A stretch of DNA of 39,432 nucleotides, taken from positions 1-39,432 of the forward strand of contig JAGGSO010000132.1 of NCBI GenBank assembly GCA_021159055.1, read 5' to 3'. The stretch is from Candidatus Bipolaricaulota bacterium. GTDB taxonomy: Bacteria; Bipolaricaulota; Bipolaricaulia; UBA7950; UBA9294. Below are positions 1-8,634 of this stretch, piece after piece. The position numbers and the translations under genes are program-made. Position 1 is the first letter of the stretch, and every line of letters begins with the position of its first letter. The notes beneath the pieces are model-generated. The model was not told where the DNA came from. It ran no database searches and saw nothing but the letters and a program-made list of their open reading frames with translations.

Positions 1-177
1 ACCTAAGCGGGACCCAGATCACCGACGCAGGGCTCGTCCACCTAGAGAAGCTCACGAACTTGTGGTTCTTGCACCTAAGCGGGACCCAGATCACCGACGC
101 AGGGCTCGTCCACTTGGAGAAGCTCACAAACTTGTTTTTCTTGGATCTAGCGAAGACCCAGGTCACCGACGCAGGGC
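1..177 (+). repeat. 72-bp tandem repeat encoding LRR units
   Basis: Units begin at 1, 73 and 145. The first 41 bases of units 1 and 2 are identical, and the remainder differs at only a few positions. Unit 3 is more diverged and is truncated at the end of the LRR array. The near-identity implies recent duplication or gene conversion inside the LRR gene. The array continues beyond the left edge. Confidence 0.85.
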
Positions 178-224
178 TGAAGGCTTTAAGGCAACGCTTG
201 CCCAATACCAGTGTATCCTGGTGA
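1..224 (+). CDS. C-terminal end of a leucine-rich-repeat protein (partial)
   Basis: Reading from base 3, the frame is open to TGA at 222-224 and gives about 73 residues. They consist of 24-residue leucine-rich repeats with the core SGTQITDAGLVHLEKLTNL, followed by a degenerate last repeat (AKTQVTDAGLKAL) and a short tail ending SVSW. The pattern L..T.ITDAGL..L..L..L is the T/Q-ITDAGL LRR class found in many environmental bacteria, where it builds a curved protein-binding surface. The N-terminus, and any signal peptide or enzymatic domain, lies outside the window, so the role of the whole protein is unknown. It converges on the acyl-CoA ligase gene with a 25-base gap that holds no terminator-like hairpin. 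The repeat assignment is firm; any function would be a guess. Confidence 0.8.
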   Translation, partial: LSGTQITDAGLVHLEKLTNLWFLHLSGTQITDAGLVHLEKLTNLFFLDLAKTQVTDAGLKALRQRLPNTSVSW

Positions 225-249
225 CAATACGAGGTCTCCAACGCCCCCC

Positions 250-1869
250 TTAGCCCTTGCTCGGCTTGAGTTTGGTGAGCTTCCCTGCTTCCAGTGCCTC
301 CCTCGCCATCTCGCGGAGGCGGAACTTTTGGATCTTGCCGGATTGGGTCATCGGGAACTCGTCGACGATCTCGACGTAGCGGGGGACCTTGAAGTTCGCG
401 ATCTTGCCAGCGCAGTAGTCGACGATCTCCTGCGGGTCGATCGAGACCCCCTCCCGCGGGATGATGTAGGCGATCGCCACCTCGCCCATTACATCGTCCG
501 GCACCCCGACGACAGAGACGTTCTGCACCTTGGGATGGGTGAACAGGTACTCCTCGATCTCGGCCGGATAGACGTTGAACCCGCCGGTGATCAGCATGTC
601 CTTCTTCCGCCCGACGATCCTGACGTACCCCTCCTCGTCCATCGTAGCAAGGTCGCCGGAGTAGAGCCACCCCTCGGAGTCTATCGCCTCGGCGGTCACC
701 TCCGGCATCTTGTAGTAGCCCATCATCACGTTGTACCCGCGGCAGGCGAGCTCGCCCATCTCCCCGGGCGGAAGCGGGTTGTGATCGTCGTCGACGATCC
801 GGACCTCGATCCCGGGAAGCGGCCGCCCGACCGTCTCCACCCGCCGTTCGAGCGAGTCGTCGAACCGGGTCATGGTGATGACGGGCGAGGCCTCGGTCAG
901 GCCGTAGGCGATCGAGACGTTGCACCCGAGCTCCTCCATCGTCCCGCGCATCACCTCAACCGGGCACGGCGCTCCGGCCATGATCCCGGTGCGAAGCGAC
1001 GATACGTCGTAGGATGAGCCGTCCTCCTTCCCCTTCCGGTACTCCTCGAGCTCGAGGACGAACATCGTCGGGACCCCGTAGAGGATCGTAACCTTCTCCT
1101 GTTCGACCAGCTCGAGCGCCTCCTTCGCTTTGAACACCGGCATCGGGACGATGCTCGCCCCCCAGGTGACAGCGCCGGTGATTCCCATGACGCAGCCGAA
1201 GCAGTGGAAGAACGGGACGGCGAGGAGGAAGACGTCCTTCTCGGTCGTGTGCAGGACCTCGGTCACCTGCTCGGCGTTCTTCGCGATGTTGTGGTGGGAG
1301 AGCATCGCCCCCTTCGGGTTTCCGGTCGTGCCCGAGGTGTAGAGGATGAACACGTTCTCCAACGGATCGCACGCCTGCTCCCGCGCCTCGAGCACCCCGT
1401 CCCCAAGGAGCTTTTCCCCCAGGTCCTCGACCGCGGCGAATTCGTGCATTCCCTCACCGGTCCTCCCGTGGACGATCACGTTCTTCAGGCCAGGAAGATC
1501 CTTTCGCACCTCATCGATCATCTTGAGGTAATCGATCCCGACGAACGAGTCGACCATGAACAGGGCGGTCGCCTCGGAGTTTCCCAGGATGTAGCTTACC
1601 TCGTGGGGCTTGTAGCGGGTGTTCATCGGGACGACTACCGCCCCGATCCGCGCGATCGCGAAGTAGGCGATCACCCACTCGGGAATGTTCGGCATCCACA
1701 GTCCGACCTTGTCCCCCTTCTCCACTCCGAGCTCGATCAGGCCGCGGGCGAGCCGGTCGACCCGGGCGTCGAGCTCGCGGTAGGTTATCGTCTCGCCCTG
1801 ATAGCGGATCGCATGACGGTCGGGGAACCTCGCTGCGGTTTCGGACAGGACGGAGGATAGCGTTCTCAT
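250..1869 (-). CDS. AMP-forming acyl-CoA synthetase (fatty-acid-CoA ligase type)
   Basis: A 539-residue member of the ANL adenylating superfamily. It should activate a carboxylic acid with ATP to an acyl-adenylate and transfer it to CoA, in the cytoplasm. The sequence shows the A3 phosphate-binding loop (YTSGTTGNPKGAMLSH), the A5 region (YGLTEASPV), the A7/A8 hinge (YSGDLATMDEEGYVRIVGRKKD) and the C-terminal A10 lysine (MTQSGKIQKFRLRE). The open frame extends upstream, but ATG 1869 is chosen: it has the Shine-Dalgarno GAGGGG 7 bases before it, and MRTLSSVLSETAARFPDRHA is a typical family N-terminus. Substrate cannot be read from sequence; medium- or long-chain fatty acid is most likely. Since the next gene, divergently read, is an aldehyde oxidoreductase producing carboxylic acids, the pair could form an aldehyde-to-acyl-CoA route, but that is inference. 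Confidence 0.9.
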   Translation of the reverse strand: MRTLSSVLSETAARFPDRHAIRYQGETITYRELDARVDRLARGLIELGVEKGDKVGLWMPNIPEWVIAYFAIARIGAVVVPMNTRYKPHEVSYILGNSEATALFMVDSFVGIDYLKMIDEVRKDLPGLKNVIVHGRTGEGMHEFAAVEDLGEKLLGDGVLEAREQACDPLENVFILYTSGTTGNPKGAMLSHHNIAKNAEQVTEVLHTTEKDVFLLAVPFFHCFGCVMGITGAVTWGASIVPMPVFKAKEALELVEQEKVTILYGVPTMFVLELEEYRKGKEDGSSYDVSSLRTGIMAGAPCPVEVMRGTMEELGCNVSIAYGLTEASPVITMTRFDDSLERRVETVGRPLPGIEVRIVDDDHNPLPPGEMGELACRGYNVMMGYYKMPEVTAEAIDSEGWLYSGDLATMDEEGYVRIVGRKKDMLITGGFNVYPAEIEEYLFTHPKVQNVSVVGVPDDVMGEVAIAYIIPREGVSIDPQEIVDYCAGKIANFKVPRYVEIVDEFPMTQSGKIQKFRLREMAREALEAGKLTKLKPSKG

Positions 1870-1899
1870 CTGCACACCCCTCAGTTTAATTTTCACTAA

Positions 1900-1927
1900 A
1901 TTATCAGAAAACCGGGAACGGGCGCAA
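1900..1927 (-). promoter_or_regulatory. Candidate sigma70-type promoter for the acyl-CoA ligase
   Basis: On the minus strand TTGCGC (1922-1927) is followed after 16 bases by GATAAT (1900-1905), about 30 bases upstream of the ligase start. It lies in the 108-base divergent gap with the AOR gene, in a locally AT-rich stretch that stands out from the GC-rich surroundings. Read from consensus only. Confidence 0.4.
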
Positions 1928-1977
1928 CCTGGCACCGGGGATGGACTGCCCATAAAATGGTGGGGAAGGAGGGATCT

Positions 1978-3819
1978 ATGCGGGCAGCGTTTGGAAGATA
2001 TCTCGACGTCGACCTCAGTGCGGGAAGGATTCAGGAGTACGCGGTCCCGGCCCGGTGGTACGATCTCCACCTCGGGGGGAAGGGGATCGGAGCGCGGATT
2101 CTGCTTGCGGAGCTGACCGGGAAGGAGGATCCCCTCTCGCCGGAGAACATCCTCGTCTTCGCCACCGGTCCGTTTCAAGGGACCGGACTGATGGGGGCAG
2201 GGCGGCACGCGGTCCTCGCGCTATCCCCGAAGACCCGATCGGTCGCCGATTCCTACGTCGGCGGCTACTTCGGCCACGAGCTCGGCCGGAGCGGGTACGA
2301 TGGGATCATCGTGCGGGGAAGGGCCGATACGCCGGTCTACATCTCCCTGATCGACGGGAAGGCCGAGATCCACCGTGCGGATGACCTGTGGGGAAAAGGG
2401 GTGGGGGAGACGGACCGGACCCTCCGCAATCGCCACCCCGGAGGCCGGGTCGCCGCGATCGGGATCGCCGGTGAGAACCTCGTGCAAATGGCGTGCATCA
2501 TGCACGATGTAACCCGTTCCGCTGGCCGTCCCGGGCTCGGCGCGGTGATGGGATCGAAGAACCTGAAGGCGATCATCGTCCACGGGACGGAGGATAAACC
2601 GCTCCACGACCGGGCTAGGTTCCAGTCGGAGCGTACCGCCTACGTCCGCGCGATGTTCGACAAGGCGGCACGGGACTTCGGAGAGTACGGGACAGTTGGC
2701 GGACTCACCTGGCTCTCCGAGCACGGGATCCTCCCGACGAAGAACTTCCAGGAGGGGACGTTCGACCGGGCAGAGGAGATCGGGGGAGAACGCCTCCATG
2801 ACACGATCCTCGTCGACCGCGAGACGTGCGCCGGGTGTCCGATCCGGTGCAAGCGGGTCGTGGCAGCGGAGTTCGCCGGGAGGAAGGTCGATCCCCTGTT
2901 CGGCGGGCCGGAGTACGAGACGACGGCCGCGTTCGGCTCCCTGTGCATGAACGACGACCTGCGCGTCATCGCTTTCGCCAATCAGCTGTGCAACGACTAT
3001 GGGCTGGATACAATCTCGGCCGGAGTGGCGATCGCGTTCCTGATGGAGGCCTCGGAGAAGGGGTTGATCGAGGCCCGGATCCCGTGGGGGGACGGGGAGA
3101 AGATCATCGAGCTCGTGGAGAAGATCGCCCGACGCGAGGGGATCGGTGATCGGATCGCCGACGGCCTCGAAGGCTTCGCTTCCGAGCTCGGGGCCGATTT
3201 CGCGATGACGATAAAAGGGGTCGAGGTCCCGATGCACGAGCCGCGGGGGAAGCAGGCCCTCGGCCTGTCTTACGCTACGAGCCCGCGCGGGGCGACGCAC
3301 ATGGAGGGGATCCACGACACGATGCTCGAGATCGATTCCCCTACCCCGGAGCTCGGGATCGACCGGGCCTACGACCGGTTCACCCTCCTCGACAAGCCTG
3401 TGATCGGAAAGATCTACGAGGACCTGCGCTCGTTCGTGAACTCGCTCGTCCTGTGCGCGTTCACTGTCCATGAGACCGGTGATCGTTATAATTTTCCCCA
3501 GGTCAGATCCCTGCTCGCTGCGGCGACCGGGATCGAGCTGACACCGCAGGGGATGCTCGAAGTCGGGGAGCGGAACTACGCCCTGATGCGCCTGCACGCT
3601 GCCCGGGCCGGGTACACGACCGACCGGGACGGGCTGCCGCGGCGGTTCCACGCGCCGCTTCCCCGCGGGGCGAGCGCCGGTCGGCCGGTCGATCCGGACG
3701 AGTTGAAGAAGGCGATCGCCGACTACTACAAAGCCCGCGGCTACGACCGCTACGGCCCGACCGACGCGACACTGCGCCGGCTCGGTCTTGACGATCTCAT
3801 CGGGGTGATCGAGCGGTGA
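1978..3819 (+). CDS. Aldehyde:ferredoxin oxidoreductase (tungsten/molybdenum AOR family)
   Basis: A 613-residue AOR-family enzyme that oxidises aldehydes to carboxylic acids with ferredoxin as electron acceptor (reversible in vivo), using a W or Mo bis-pyranopterin cofactor and one [4Fe-4S] cluster. The cluster ligands are visible: C284, C287 and C291 in ETCAGCPIRCKR, and a fourth at C493 in NSLVLCAF. The pterin-binding N-terminal domain (GKGIGARIL, GTGLMGAGRHAV, GGYFGHELGRSGYDGI) and the family signature SYATSPRGATHMEG are also clear. The frame opens at 1957, but ATG 1978 follows AAGGAGG with 5-base spacing and the earlier ATG lies within that site. The stop overlaps the mobB start by 4 bases (GTGA), so the two are translationally coupled. 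Whether it is AOR, FOR, GOR or another subfamily cannot be decided here. Confidence 0.95.
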   Translation: MRAAFGRYLDVDLSAGRIQEYAVPARWYDLHLGGKGIGARILLAELTGKEDPLSPENILVFATGPFQGTGLMGAGRHAVLALSPKTRSVADSYVGGYFGHELGRSGYDGIIVRGRADTPVYISLIDGKAEIHRADDLWGKGVGETDRTLRNRHPGGRVAAIGIAGENLVQMACIMHDVTRSAGRPGLGAVMGSKNLKAIIVHGTEDKPLHDRARFQSERTAYVRAMFDKAARDFGEYGTVGGLTWLSEHGILPTKNFQEGTFDRAEEIGGERLHDTILVDRETCAGCPIRCKRVVAAEFAGRKVDPLFGGPEYETTAAFGSLCMNDDLRVIAFANQLCNDYGLDTISAGVAIAFLMEASEKGLIEARIPWGDGEKIIELVEKIARREGIGDRIADGLEGFASELGADFAMTIKGVEVPMHEPRGKQALGLSYATSPRGATHMEGIHDTMLEIDSPTPELGIDRAYDRFTLLDKPVIGKIYEDLRSFVNSLVLCAFTVHETGDRYNFPQVRSLLAAATGIELTPQGMLEVGERNYALMRLHAARAGYTTDRDGLPRRFHAPLPRGASAGRPVDPDELKKAIADYYKARGYDRYGPTDATLRRLGLDDLIGVIER

Positions 3820-4304
3820 GAGCGGTCTCGATCATCGGGCACAAGAATACGGGAAAGACGCGCCTGATCGAGGAGCTGATCCCGATCCTCCAGGCCCGCG
3901 GCTACCGGGTGGGGACGGTGAAGCACGCCCCCCACACCCTGATCCAGGAAGACCCGAACGCCGACTCGGCCCGCCACCGGGAGGCGGGAGCGGAGAGGAC
4001 CCTCCTGATCGGGGAGGACGGAGCAGCGCTGTTCTTCGATCCGGCCGGAGATATCGCGGAGACGATCGAGCGGGCGTTCGCCGGGGTCGACCTCGTGTTG
4101 ATCGAGGGGATGAAGCACGGACCGTTCCCCAAGCTCGAGGTCTTCCGTCCATCCCGCGCGCTGCGCACCGAGCCCCTCGCCGGGGAGATCGAGGTCATCG
4201 GAGTGATCACCGCTGCGCACGTCGCCCTCCCCGATGGGGTGGAGGTCCTATCCCCCCGCGATCCGGAGGGAATCGCCGACTTCATCGAGGAGCGGATCCT
4301 CTAG
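3816..4304 (+). CDS. mobB: Molybdopterin-guanine dinucleotide biosynthesis protein MobB
   Basis: A 162-residue P-loop GTPase of the MobB family, which assists nucleotide attachment to molybdopterin or delivery of the finished cofactor. Walker A is GHKNTGKT at residues 8-15. The characteristic VKHAPH switch region and LIEGMKHGPFPKLEVFR (Walker B plus the family signature) follow. The GTG start overlaps the AOR stop, tying cofactor maturation to synthesis of the W/Mo enzyme. Because tungsten AORs usually carry the cofactor without a guanylate, MobB here may serve insertion or a related step rather than classical bis-MGD synthesis. The length is typical for stand-alone MobB. Confidence 0.9.
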   Translation: MRAVSIIGHKNTGKTRLIEELIPILQARGYRVGTVKHAPHTLIQEDPNADSARHREAGAERTLLIGEDGAALFFDPAGDIAETIERAFAGVDLVLIEGMKHGPFPKLEVFRPSRALRTEPLAGEIEVIGVITAAHVALPDGVEVLSPRDPEGIADFIEERIL

Positions 4305-4337
4305 CAGGGGGGAGGAGTTTGTGGTACCCTTCTTCCC

Positions 4338-5294
4338 ATGAAGACGCAATGCACAACCGCATCTCCTGGGGCCACGATAGTCATCGTCCCCCCCGGGATT
4401 CCGCGCCTCGAGACGGGCCGGCGCCTCGCCGCCGGACTGATCGGGGGCGAACCCGAGCGGATCGCGCGCGGGGCACATCCTGACCTGATCGAGCTTTCTC
4501 CGATGAAGGGGAAGGAGCGGATCGGGATCGAGCAGGTGCGGGAGGTGATCCGGGCCGGACAGTTCGCCCCGGTGGAGGGAGTGAGAAAGGTGTGCCTGAT
4601 CCCGCGCGGAGAGGCCCTCACCCCCGAGGCGGAGAACGCCCTGCTCAAGGTGTTGGAGGAGCCGAGCCGCGATCTCTCGTTCCTCATCCTCGTCGGGGAG
4701 GCGCAGGACCTCCTCCCCACGATCCGCTCCCGGGGACGGATCGTCCGCCTTCCCTCACCATCCCCGGACGAGCTCGCCGCCCGACTCGGGGCGCTCGGGT
4801 ACGATGAGCGGGTGATCCCCTACCTCATCGGCCTCCTCTCCGGGGAGGAGCTCGCTCCGTTCCTGGAGAACCGGGTGGACGTGTCCGCCGCTATCGAGAC
4901 GGCGCGGGCTGAACTGGACGGAGCCGACCTCAAGACTGCTGCCTCCCTCGCCGTGGGAGAGGCCCCGATCCCTGGCTACGAGGGGACGATCCGGATCCTG
5001 ACGGAGGTGGACGCGCGCGGGCCGACGGCGGCGGTCGCAGCCGCCCGCGGGATCGCGGGCTTCGGGCGGGCGGCGGGACTCGTCTTCCTCGCGCGGACTA
5101 CGCGGGTGTTGTTCGCCGCGGCCCGGCGGAGGGAGTCCCTGTTCCCCCCTCATCCGGGGATCGACCGCCTGGCGCGGGCCGACGTGGTCGCGCTCGCACG
5201 CGAGGCGGAGAAGGCACGGCGGGCGCTCGAGGGGTACACTTCGACGGAGGCGGTACTACTCTCGTTCTTCCTCCAATGCGGAGGTGAGGGATGA
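4338..5294 (+). CDS. holB: DNA polymerase III delta-prime-type clamp-loader subunit
   Basis: A 318-residue clamp-loader AAA+ protein. Signature segments are the region around ELSPMKGKERIGIEQVRE, GEALTPEAENALLKVLEEP and LLPTIRSRGRIV (the SRC-like arginine-finger motif, reading SRG here). The Walker A site is missing: the N-terminus reads PPGIPRLETGRRLA where a GxxGxGKT loop would be. The four-cysteine zinc module of gamma/tau is also absent. Both fit a delta-prime subunit, which acts as a stator and need not hydrolyse ATP. It is followed with ATGA overlap by the RicT/YaaT gene, the same holB-yaaT order known in Firmicutes, which supports the call. The ATG at 4338 gives the expected length; the Shine-Dalgarno site is weak. 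Confidence 0.85.
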   Translation: MKTQCTTASPGATIVIVPPGIPRLETGRRLAAGLIGGEPERIARGAHPDLIELSPMKGKERIGIEQVREVIRAGQFAPVEGVRKVCLIPRGEALTPEAENALLKVLEEPSRDLSFLILVGEAQDLLPTIRSRGRIVRLPSPSPDELAARLGALGYDERVIPYLIGLLSGEELAPFLENRVDVSAAIETARAELDGADLKTAASLAVGEAPIPGYEGTIRILTEVDARGPTAAVAAARGIAGFGRAAGLVFLARTTRVLFAAARRRESLFPPHPGIDRLARADVVALAREAEKARRALEGYTSTEAVLLSFFLQCGGEG

Positions 5295-6115
5295 TGGATG
5301 GGGATCGGATCGTCCTCGTGCGGGTGTACGATTTGACCCGGTCGAGCGAGTACTTCCACGCATCCGGGATCGAGCTCTCTCCCGGGGACAAGTGCGTGGT
5401 CGACCATAACGGCCTCCGGCTCGGGGAGGTGCTGAACGTACTCGATGCCGGAAGCGGGCTCAGCGGGCAGCTGGAGCGGGTGGTGCGGATCGCAACTCCC
5501 CGCGACATTGAGACCCATTCCCGCAACCTGGCCGAGTCCGAGCAGGTTCTCTCCTCCGCCCGGGAGGTGGTGAACCGCCACGGCCTTCCGATGCACCTCG
5601 TCGCCGCGGAGTATACCCTCGACCGCGCACAGCTGCGCATCTACTTCACCGCTCCCCACCGGGTTGACTTCCGCGCACTCCTGCGCGAACTCGCCGGGCT
5701 GTTTGGGGTGCGGATCGACCTGCGCCAGATGGGGGCGCGCGACGAAGCGAAGATCAAGGGCGGGATCGGGCGCTGTGGCCGGCCTGTGTGCTGCCATGCC
5801 TTCCTGCGGGAGCCGCGCTCCATCCCGATGGAGATCGCCTACGACCAAGAGCTGTTCGTGTCTCCGGAGCGGATCACCGGGATCTGCGGGCGGTTGATGT
5901 GCTGCCTTGCCTACGAGCACGAAACCTACAAGGAAGCCCTCCCCCGCCTCCCCCGGCTCGGAGCACGGGTAAGCCACGGGAAGAAGAAGGGGAAGGTGAT
6001 CTCGCACAACATCTTCCGCAACACGGTCATCGTCCTCACCGACAACGGGGAACGGGTCGAACTCCCCGCCGACAAGGTCGAGGTCATCTCCGGGGAGAAG
6101 CGGCAGGGGAAATGA
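5291..6115 (+). CDS. ricT: PSP1-domain protein, RicT/YaaT family
   Basis: A 274-residue PSP1 C-terminal-domain protein. In Bacillus subtilis the homologue YaaT (RicT) is part of an iron-sulfur-containing complex with YlbF and YmcA that affects mRNA maturation by RNase Y, biofilm formation and sporulation. The conserved cysteine blocks are present: GRCGRPVCCHAF and ITGICGRLMCCLAYEHE, the likely [4Fe-4S] ligands. The central segment DFRALLRELAGLFGVRIDLRQ and the C-terminal KGKVISHNIFRN also fit the family. The start ATG overlaps the holB stop; a second in-frame ATG follows at once (5294). The 3' end overlaps the oppositely transcribed hflX by 32 bases. The family call is strong; the physiological role in this organism is unknown. 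Confidence 0.9.
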   Translation: MMDGDRIVLVRVYDLTRSSEYFHASGIELSPGDKCVVDHNGLRLGEVLNVLDAGSGLSGQLERVVRIATPRDIETHSRNLAESEQVLSSAREVVNRHGLPMHLVAAEYTLDRAQLRIYFTAPHRVDFRALLRELAGLFGVRIDLRQMGARDEAKIKGGIGRCGRPVCCHAFLREPRSIPMEIAYDQELFVSPERITGICGRLMCCLAYEHETYKEALPRLPRLGARVSHGKKKGKVISHNIFRNTVIVLTDNGERVELPADKVEVISGEKRQGK

Positions 6116-7400
6116 TTTCGACCCCGGCGCGGCGCAGGCGGGGAAGGAGCGCGGGAGGGATTGTAACCGTCGTCTCCATCCCACCCGGGACGTAGTTGAG
6201 CTCTTCCCCTTTTCCCACCATCCGGTGGAACAGGGCGATCGCGGAATAAGGGACGAACAGACGGACCCTCTCTTGCCCGCGGTCGAGCTCCTCCTTGATC
6301 CGCGCGCGCAATCGGTCGATGTTCGTCCCCTCCCGCGCCGAGATCCATACCCCACCGGGAAACCCGCTCTCTCCCTCCACCAGATCGCACTTGTTCAGCA
6401 CGTCGAGGATCGGGGGAGGGACGGTTCCAGCGGTGAAGACCTGGGCGGTGAGGGTCTCCCGCACCGCGCGGTGCTCCGCGTCCCGGTTCGGACTCGCTGC
6501 GTCGGTGACATGAAGGATCAGGTCCGCCTCCTGGGCCGCCTCCAGGGTGGAAGCGAACGCCGGCACGAGGTGGTGGGGGAGGTCGCGGATGAATCCGACG
6601 GTGTCGATGAACAGCGCCGGCCGACCCGGGGCGACCTCGCCGCGTCGGACCGCGGTGGATAGGGTGGCGAACAGCTTGTCCTCCACCAGCAGATCGGCGG
6701 AGCAGAGGCGGTTGAGGAGGGTCGACTTCCCGGAGTTGGTGTAGCCGACGATCGCGATCAGGGGGAGTTCCCCCCGCACCCGCCGCGCCCGCTGCGTCTC
6801 CCGCTCGGCCCGTGCCTTCTCCAGCCGCTTCTTGATGGCGTGGATGCGGCGGGTGATCTTCTTCCGGTCGAGCTCGAGCTTCGTCTCTCCCGGTCCGCGC
6901 GTTCCGATCCCTCCCCCCAATCGGGTGAGGGCCTTTCCCCACCCGCGCAGGCGGGGGAGGAGGTAACGCAGCTGAGCCAGCTCGACCTGAAGGCGGGCCT
7001 CTTTGGTCACCGCGTGCTGGGCGAAGATGTCCAAGATGAGCTGGGTGCGGTCGATGATCTTGCAGTTCGTCCGGGCCTCCAGGTTGCGCGCCTGCCCCGG
7101 GGTGAGCTCGCGATCGAACAGGAGGACGTCTGCCCCCAATTCCTTGGCAGCGGCGGCCACCTCCTCCGTCTTTCCCTTTCCGATCACGGTCGCCGGGTCG
7201 GGACGGGTCCGTGTCTGGGATACGAGCCCAAGGACCGTCAGCCCGGCCGTCCCGGCGAGGGACTCGAGCTCACGCAGCGAGTCCGTGCACTCCCACTCCG
7301 ACCGCCCGACGGCAACGAGGATCGCCCGCTCCTCCTCGAAAACGCGCGCCCGCTTCCCGGTGTAGTCCTCGATGATCCTACTGGACATCTCTTCGCTCAA
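6084..7400 (-). CDS. hflX: Ribosome-associated GTPase HflX
   Basis: A 438-residue HflX-family GTPase, which binds 50S/70S ribosomes and splits stalled or hibernating ribosomes. The N-terminal HflX domain (ATVIGKGKTEEV, DRTQLILDIFAQHA), the glycine-rich linker (RLGGGIGTRGPGETKLELDR) and the G domain are all visible: G1 GYTNSGKS, G2 LFATLSTAVRR, G3 DTVGFI, G4 NKCD. The start is probably TTG at 7400, because TAGGAG lies 7 bases upstream; the in-frame ATG at 7388 has no comparable site. The gene overlaps the murA end by 23 bases and is last in the seven-gene operon. Its 3' end runs 32 bases into the convergent ricT gene. Confidence 0.95.
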   Translation of the reverse strand: MSEEMSSRIIEDYTGKRARVFEEERAILVAVGRSEWECTDSLRELESLAGTAGLTVLGLVSQTRTRPDPATVIGKGKTEEVAAAAKELGADVLLFDRELTPGQARNLEARTNCKIIDRTQLILDIFAQHAVTKEARLQVELAQLRYLLPRLRGWGKALTRLGGGIGTRGPGETKLELDRKKITRRIHAIKKRLEKARAERETQRARRVRGELPLIAIVGYTNSGKSTLLNRLCSADLLVEDKLFATLSTAVRRGEVAPGRPALFIDTVGFIRDLPHHLVPAFASTLEAAQEADLILHVTDAASPNRDAEHRAVRETLTAQVFTAGTVPPPILDVLNKCDLVEGESGFPGGVWISAREGTNIDRLRARIKEELDRGQERVRLFVPYSAIALFHRMVGKGEELNYVPGGMETTVTIPPALLPRLRRAGVEIISPAASPRR

Positions 7401-8631
7401 TCTTCGCTCCTAATCGCGTTAGTTTGCCCTCGAGGTCGGCATAGCCGCGGTCGAGCTGGTCGAGCCCGGCGATACTGCTCTCCCCACGGGCGGCGAGCCC
7501 GGCGAGGACGAGGGCCGCCCCGGCGCGGATGTCCGGCGCGACGAGGTCGGCACCGTGCAGCCCCTTCACTCCGGTGATGCGGGCCGTCCCGCCCGCGACC
7601 GCGATTCGCGCCCCCATCCTGATGAGCTCACCCACGTACCCGAATCTGGTCGGGAAGACCGTATCCTGTACCGTGCTTTCACCCTCCGCCAGGGATAGGA
7701 GGGAAACGAGCGGGGGCTGGAGATCGGTGGGGAACCCTGGGTACGGAGCCGTCCGCACCGCGACCGGCTGCAGCCTTCCCCCACCCTCGACCGTGACCGC
7801 GTCCGCGGACGTCTCGACCCGCGCTCCCGCCTCCCCGAGGACCTGCGCAAGGGAAGCGAGGTGCTCGGGGCGGACATCGGCCACCGTCACCCTCCCTTCG
7901 GTGATCGCCCCGGCGATCAGGTACGTCCCCGCCTCCAGCCGATCGGGGATCACGGTGTGCTCCGTCCCGTGGAGGGCAGGGACCCCTTCCACATTAAACC
8001 CGTCCGCTGACATCTCGATCCGCGCTCCCATCCCGCGCAGCAGCTCCACGAGGTCGAGGACCTCCGGCTCACGGGACGCGTTCTCGATCGTCGTGTCCCC
8101 ATCGGCGAGGGCCGCTGCCATCAGGAGCTGCTCGGTCGCCCCTACTGATGGGTAGGGAAGGCGGAACCGCGTCCCCCGCAGCTTCTCCGCTGTGAGGACG
8201 ATCGTCCCGTCCCCCTCTTCCCGCACGGCAGCCCCGAGCGCCCGCAGTCCCTGGAGGTGGTAATCGACCGGGCGGGGGCCGATCGTACACCCGCCGGGGA
8301 GCGGAACCTCCGCCCGCCCGAGGCGGGCGAGGAGCGGGCCGAGGACGAGGAACGAGGCGCGCATCTGCTCGACGTACTCCCGGCTCGGATTCGGCTGGAG
8401 CGGGCGACCGTGGCGGATCGTCACCGTCCCGTCCGAGTACTCGACCTCCTTCCCCAGCTCGCGGATCACGGCGATGATCGTCCGCACGTCGCGCAGAGGC
8501 GGAACGCGGTGGACGATCACCGGCTCGTCGGTGAGGAGGGAGGCTGCGCATGCGGGGAGGACGGCGTTCTTCGCCCCCTCGACCGCCACGGTCCCTGACA
8601 GCTCCTTGCCCCCTGCGATCAGAAGGTGCAT
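7378..8631 (-). CDS. murA: UDP-N-acetylglucosamine 1-carboxyvinyltransferase
   Basis: A 417-residue MurA, which transfers enolpyruvate from PEP to UDP-GlcNAc, the first committed step of peptidoglycan synthesis, in the cytoplasm. The catalytic cysteine lies in LPGGCTIGPRPVDYH and falls at position 115 when ATG 8631 is used, the same number as in E. coli MurA. Thus fosfomycin sensitivity is predicted, unlike variants with Asp at this site. K21-N22 (VEGAKNAVLP) are the conserved substrate-binding residues. A TTG codon lies directly before the ATG (8634); ATG is preferred. The gene starts 3 bases after the LysM-M23 stop with no obvious Shine-Dalgarno site, so translation probably depends on coupling. 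A wall precursor enzyme beside a wall peptidase is a sensible pairing. Confidence 0.95.
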   Translation of the reverse strand: MHLLIAGGKELSGTVAVEGAKNAVLPACAASLLTDEPVIVHRVPPLRDVRTIIAVIRELGKEVEYSDGTVTIRHGRPLQPNPSREYVEQMRASFLVLGPLLARLGRAEVPLPGGCTIGPRPVDYHLQGLRALGAAVREEGDGTIVLTAEKLRGTRFRLPYPSVGATEQLLMAAALADGDTTIENASREPEVLDLVELLRGMGARIEMSADGFNVEGVPALHGTEHTVIPDRLEAGTYLIAGAITEGRVTVADVRPEHLASLAQVLGEAGARVETSADAVTVEGGGRLQPVAVRTAPYPGFPTDLQPPLVSLLSLAEGESTVQDTVFPTRFGYVGELIRMGARIAVAGGTARITGVKGLHGADLVAPDIRAGAALVLAGLAARGESSIAGLDQLDRGYADLEGKLTRLGAKIERRDVQ

Positions 8632-8634
8632 CAA

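Noticed and set aside
1-177. Left-edge repeats as a CRISPR array
   Set aside because: The units are directly joined 72-mers in one open frame encoding LRRs, without spacers.
1957-1977. ATG 1957 as the AOR start
   Set aside because: The stretch it would translate is the ribosome-binding site of ATG 1978, and MRAAFGRYLDVDLSAG is the family N-terminus.
2221-3651. 476-codon open frame opposite the AOR gene
   Set aside because: It is rich in Arg/Pro/His with no domain and mirrors the codon pattern of a strongly supported enzyme gene; it is a GC-rich antisense shadow.
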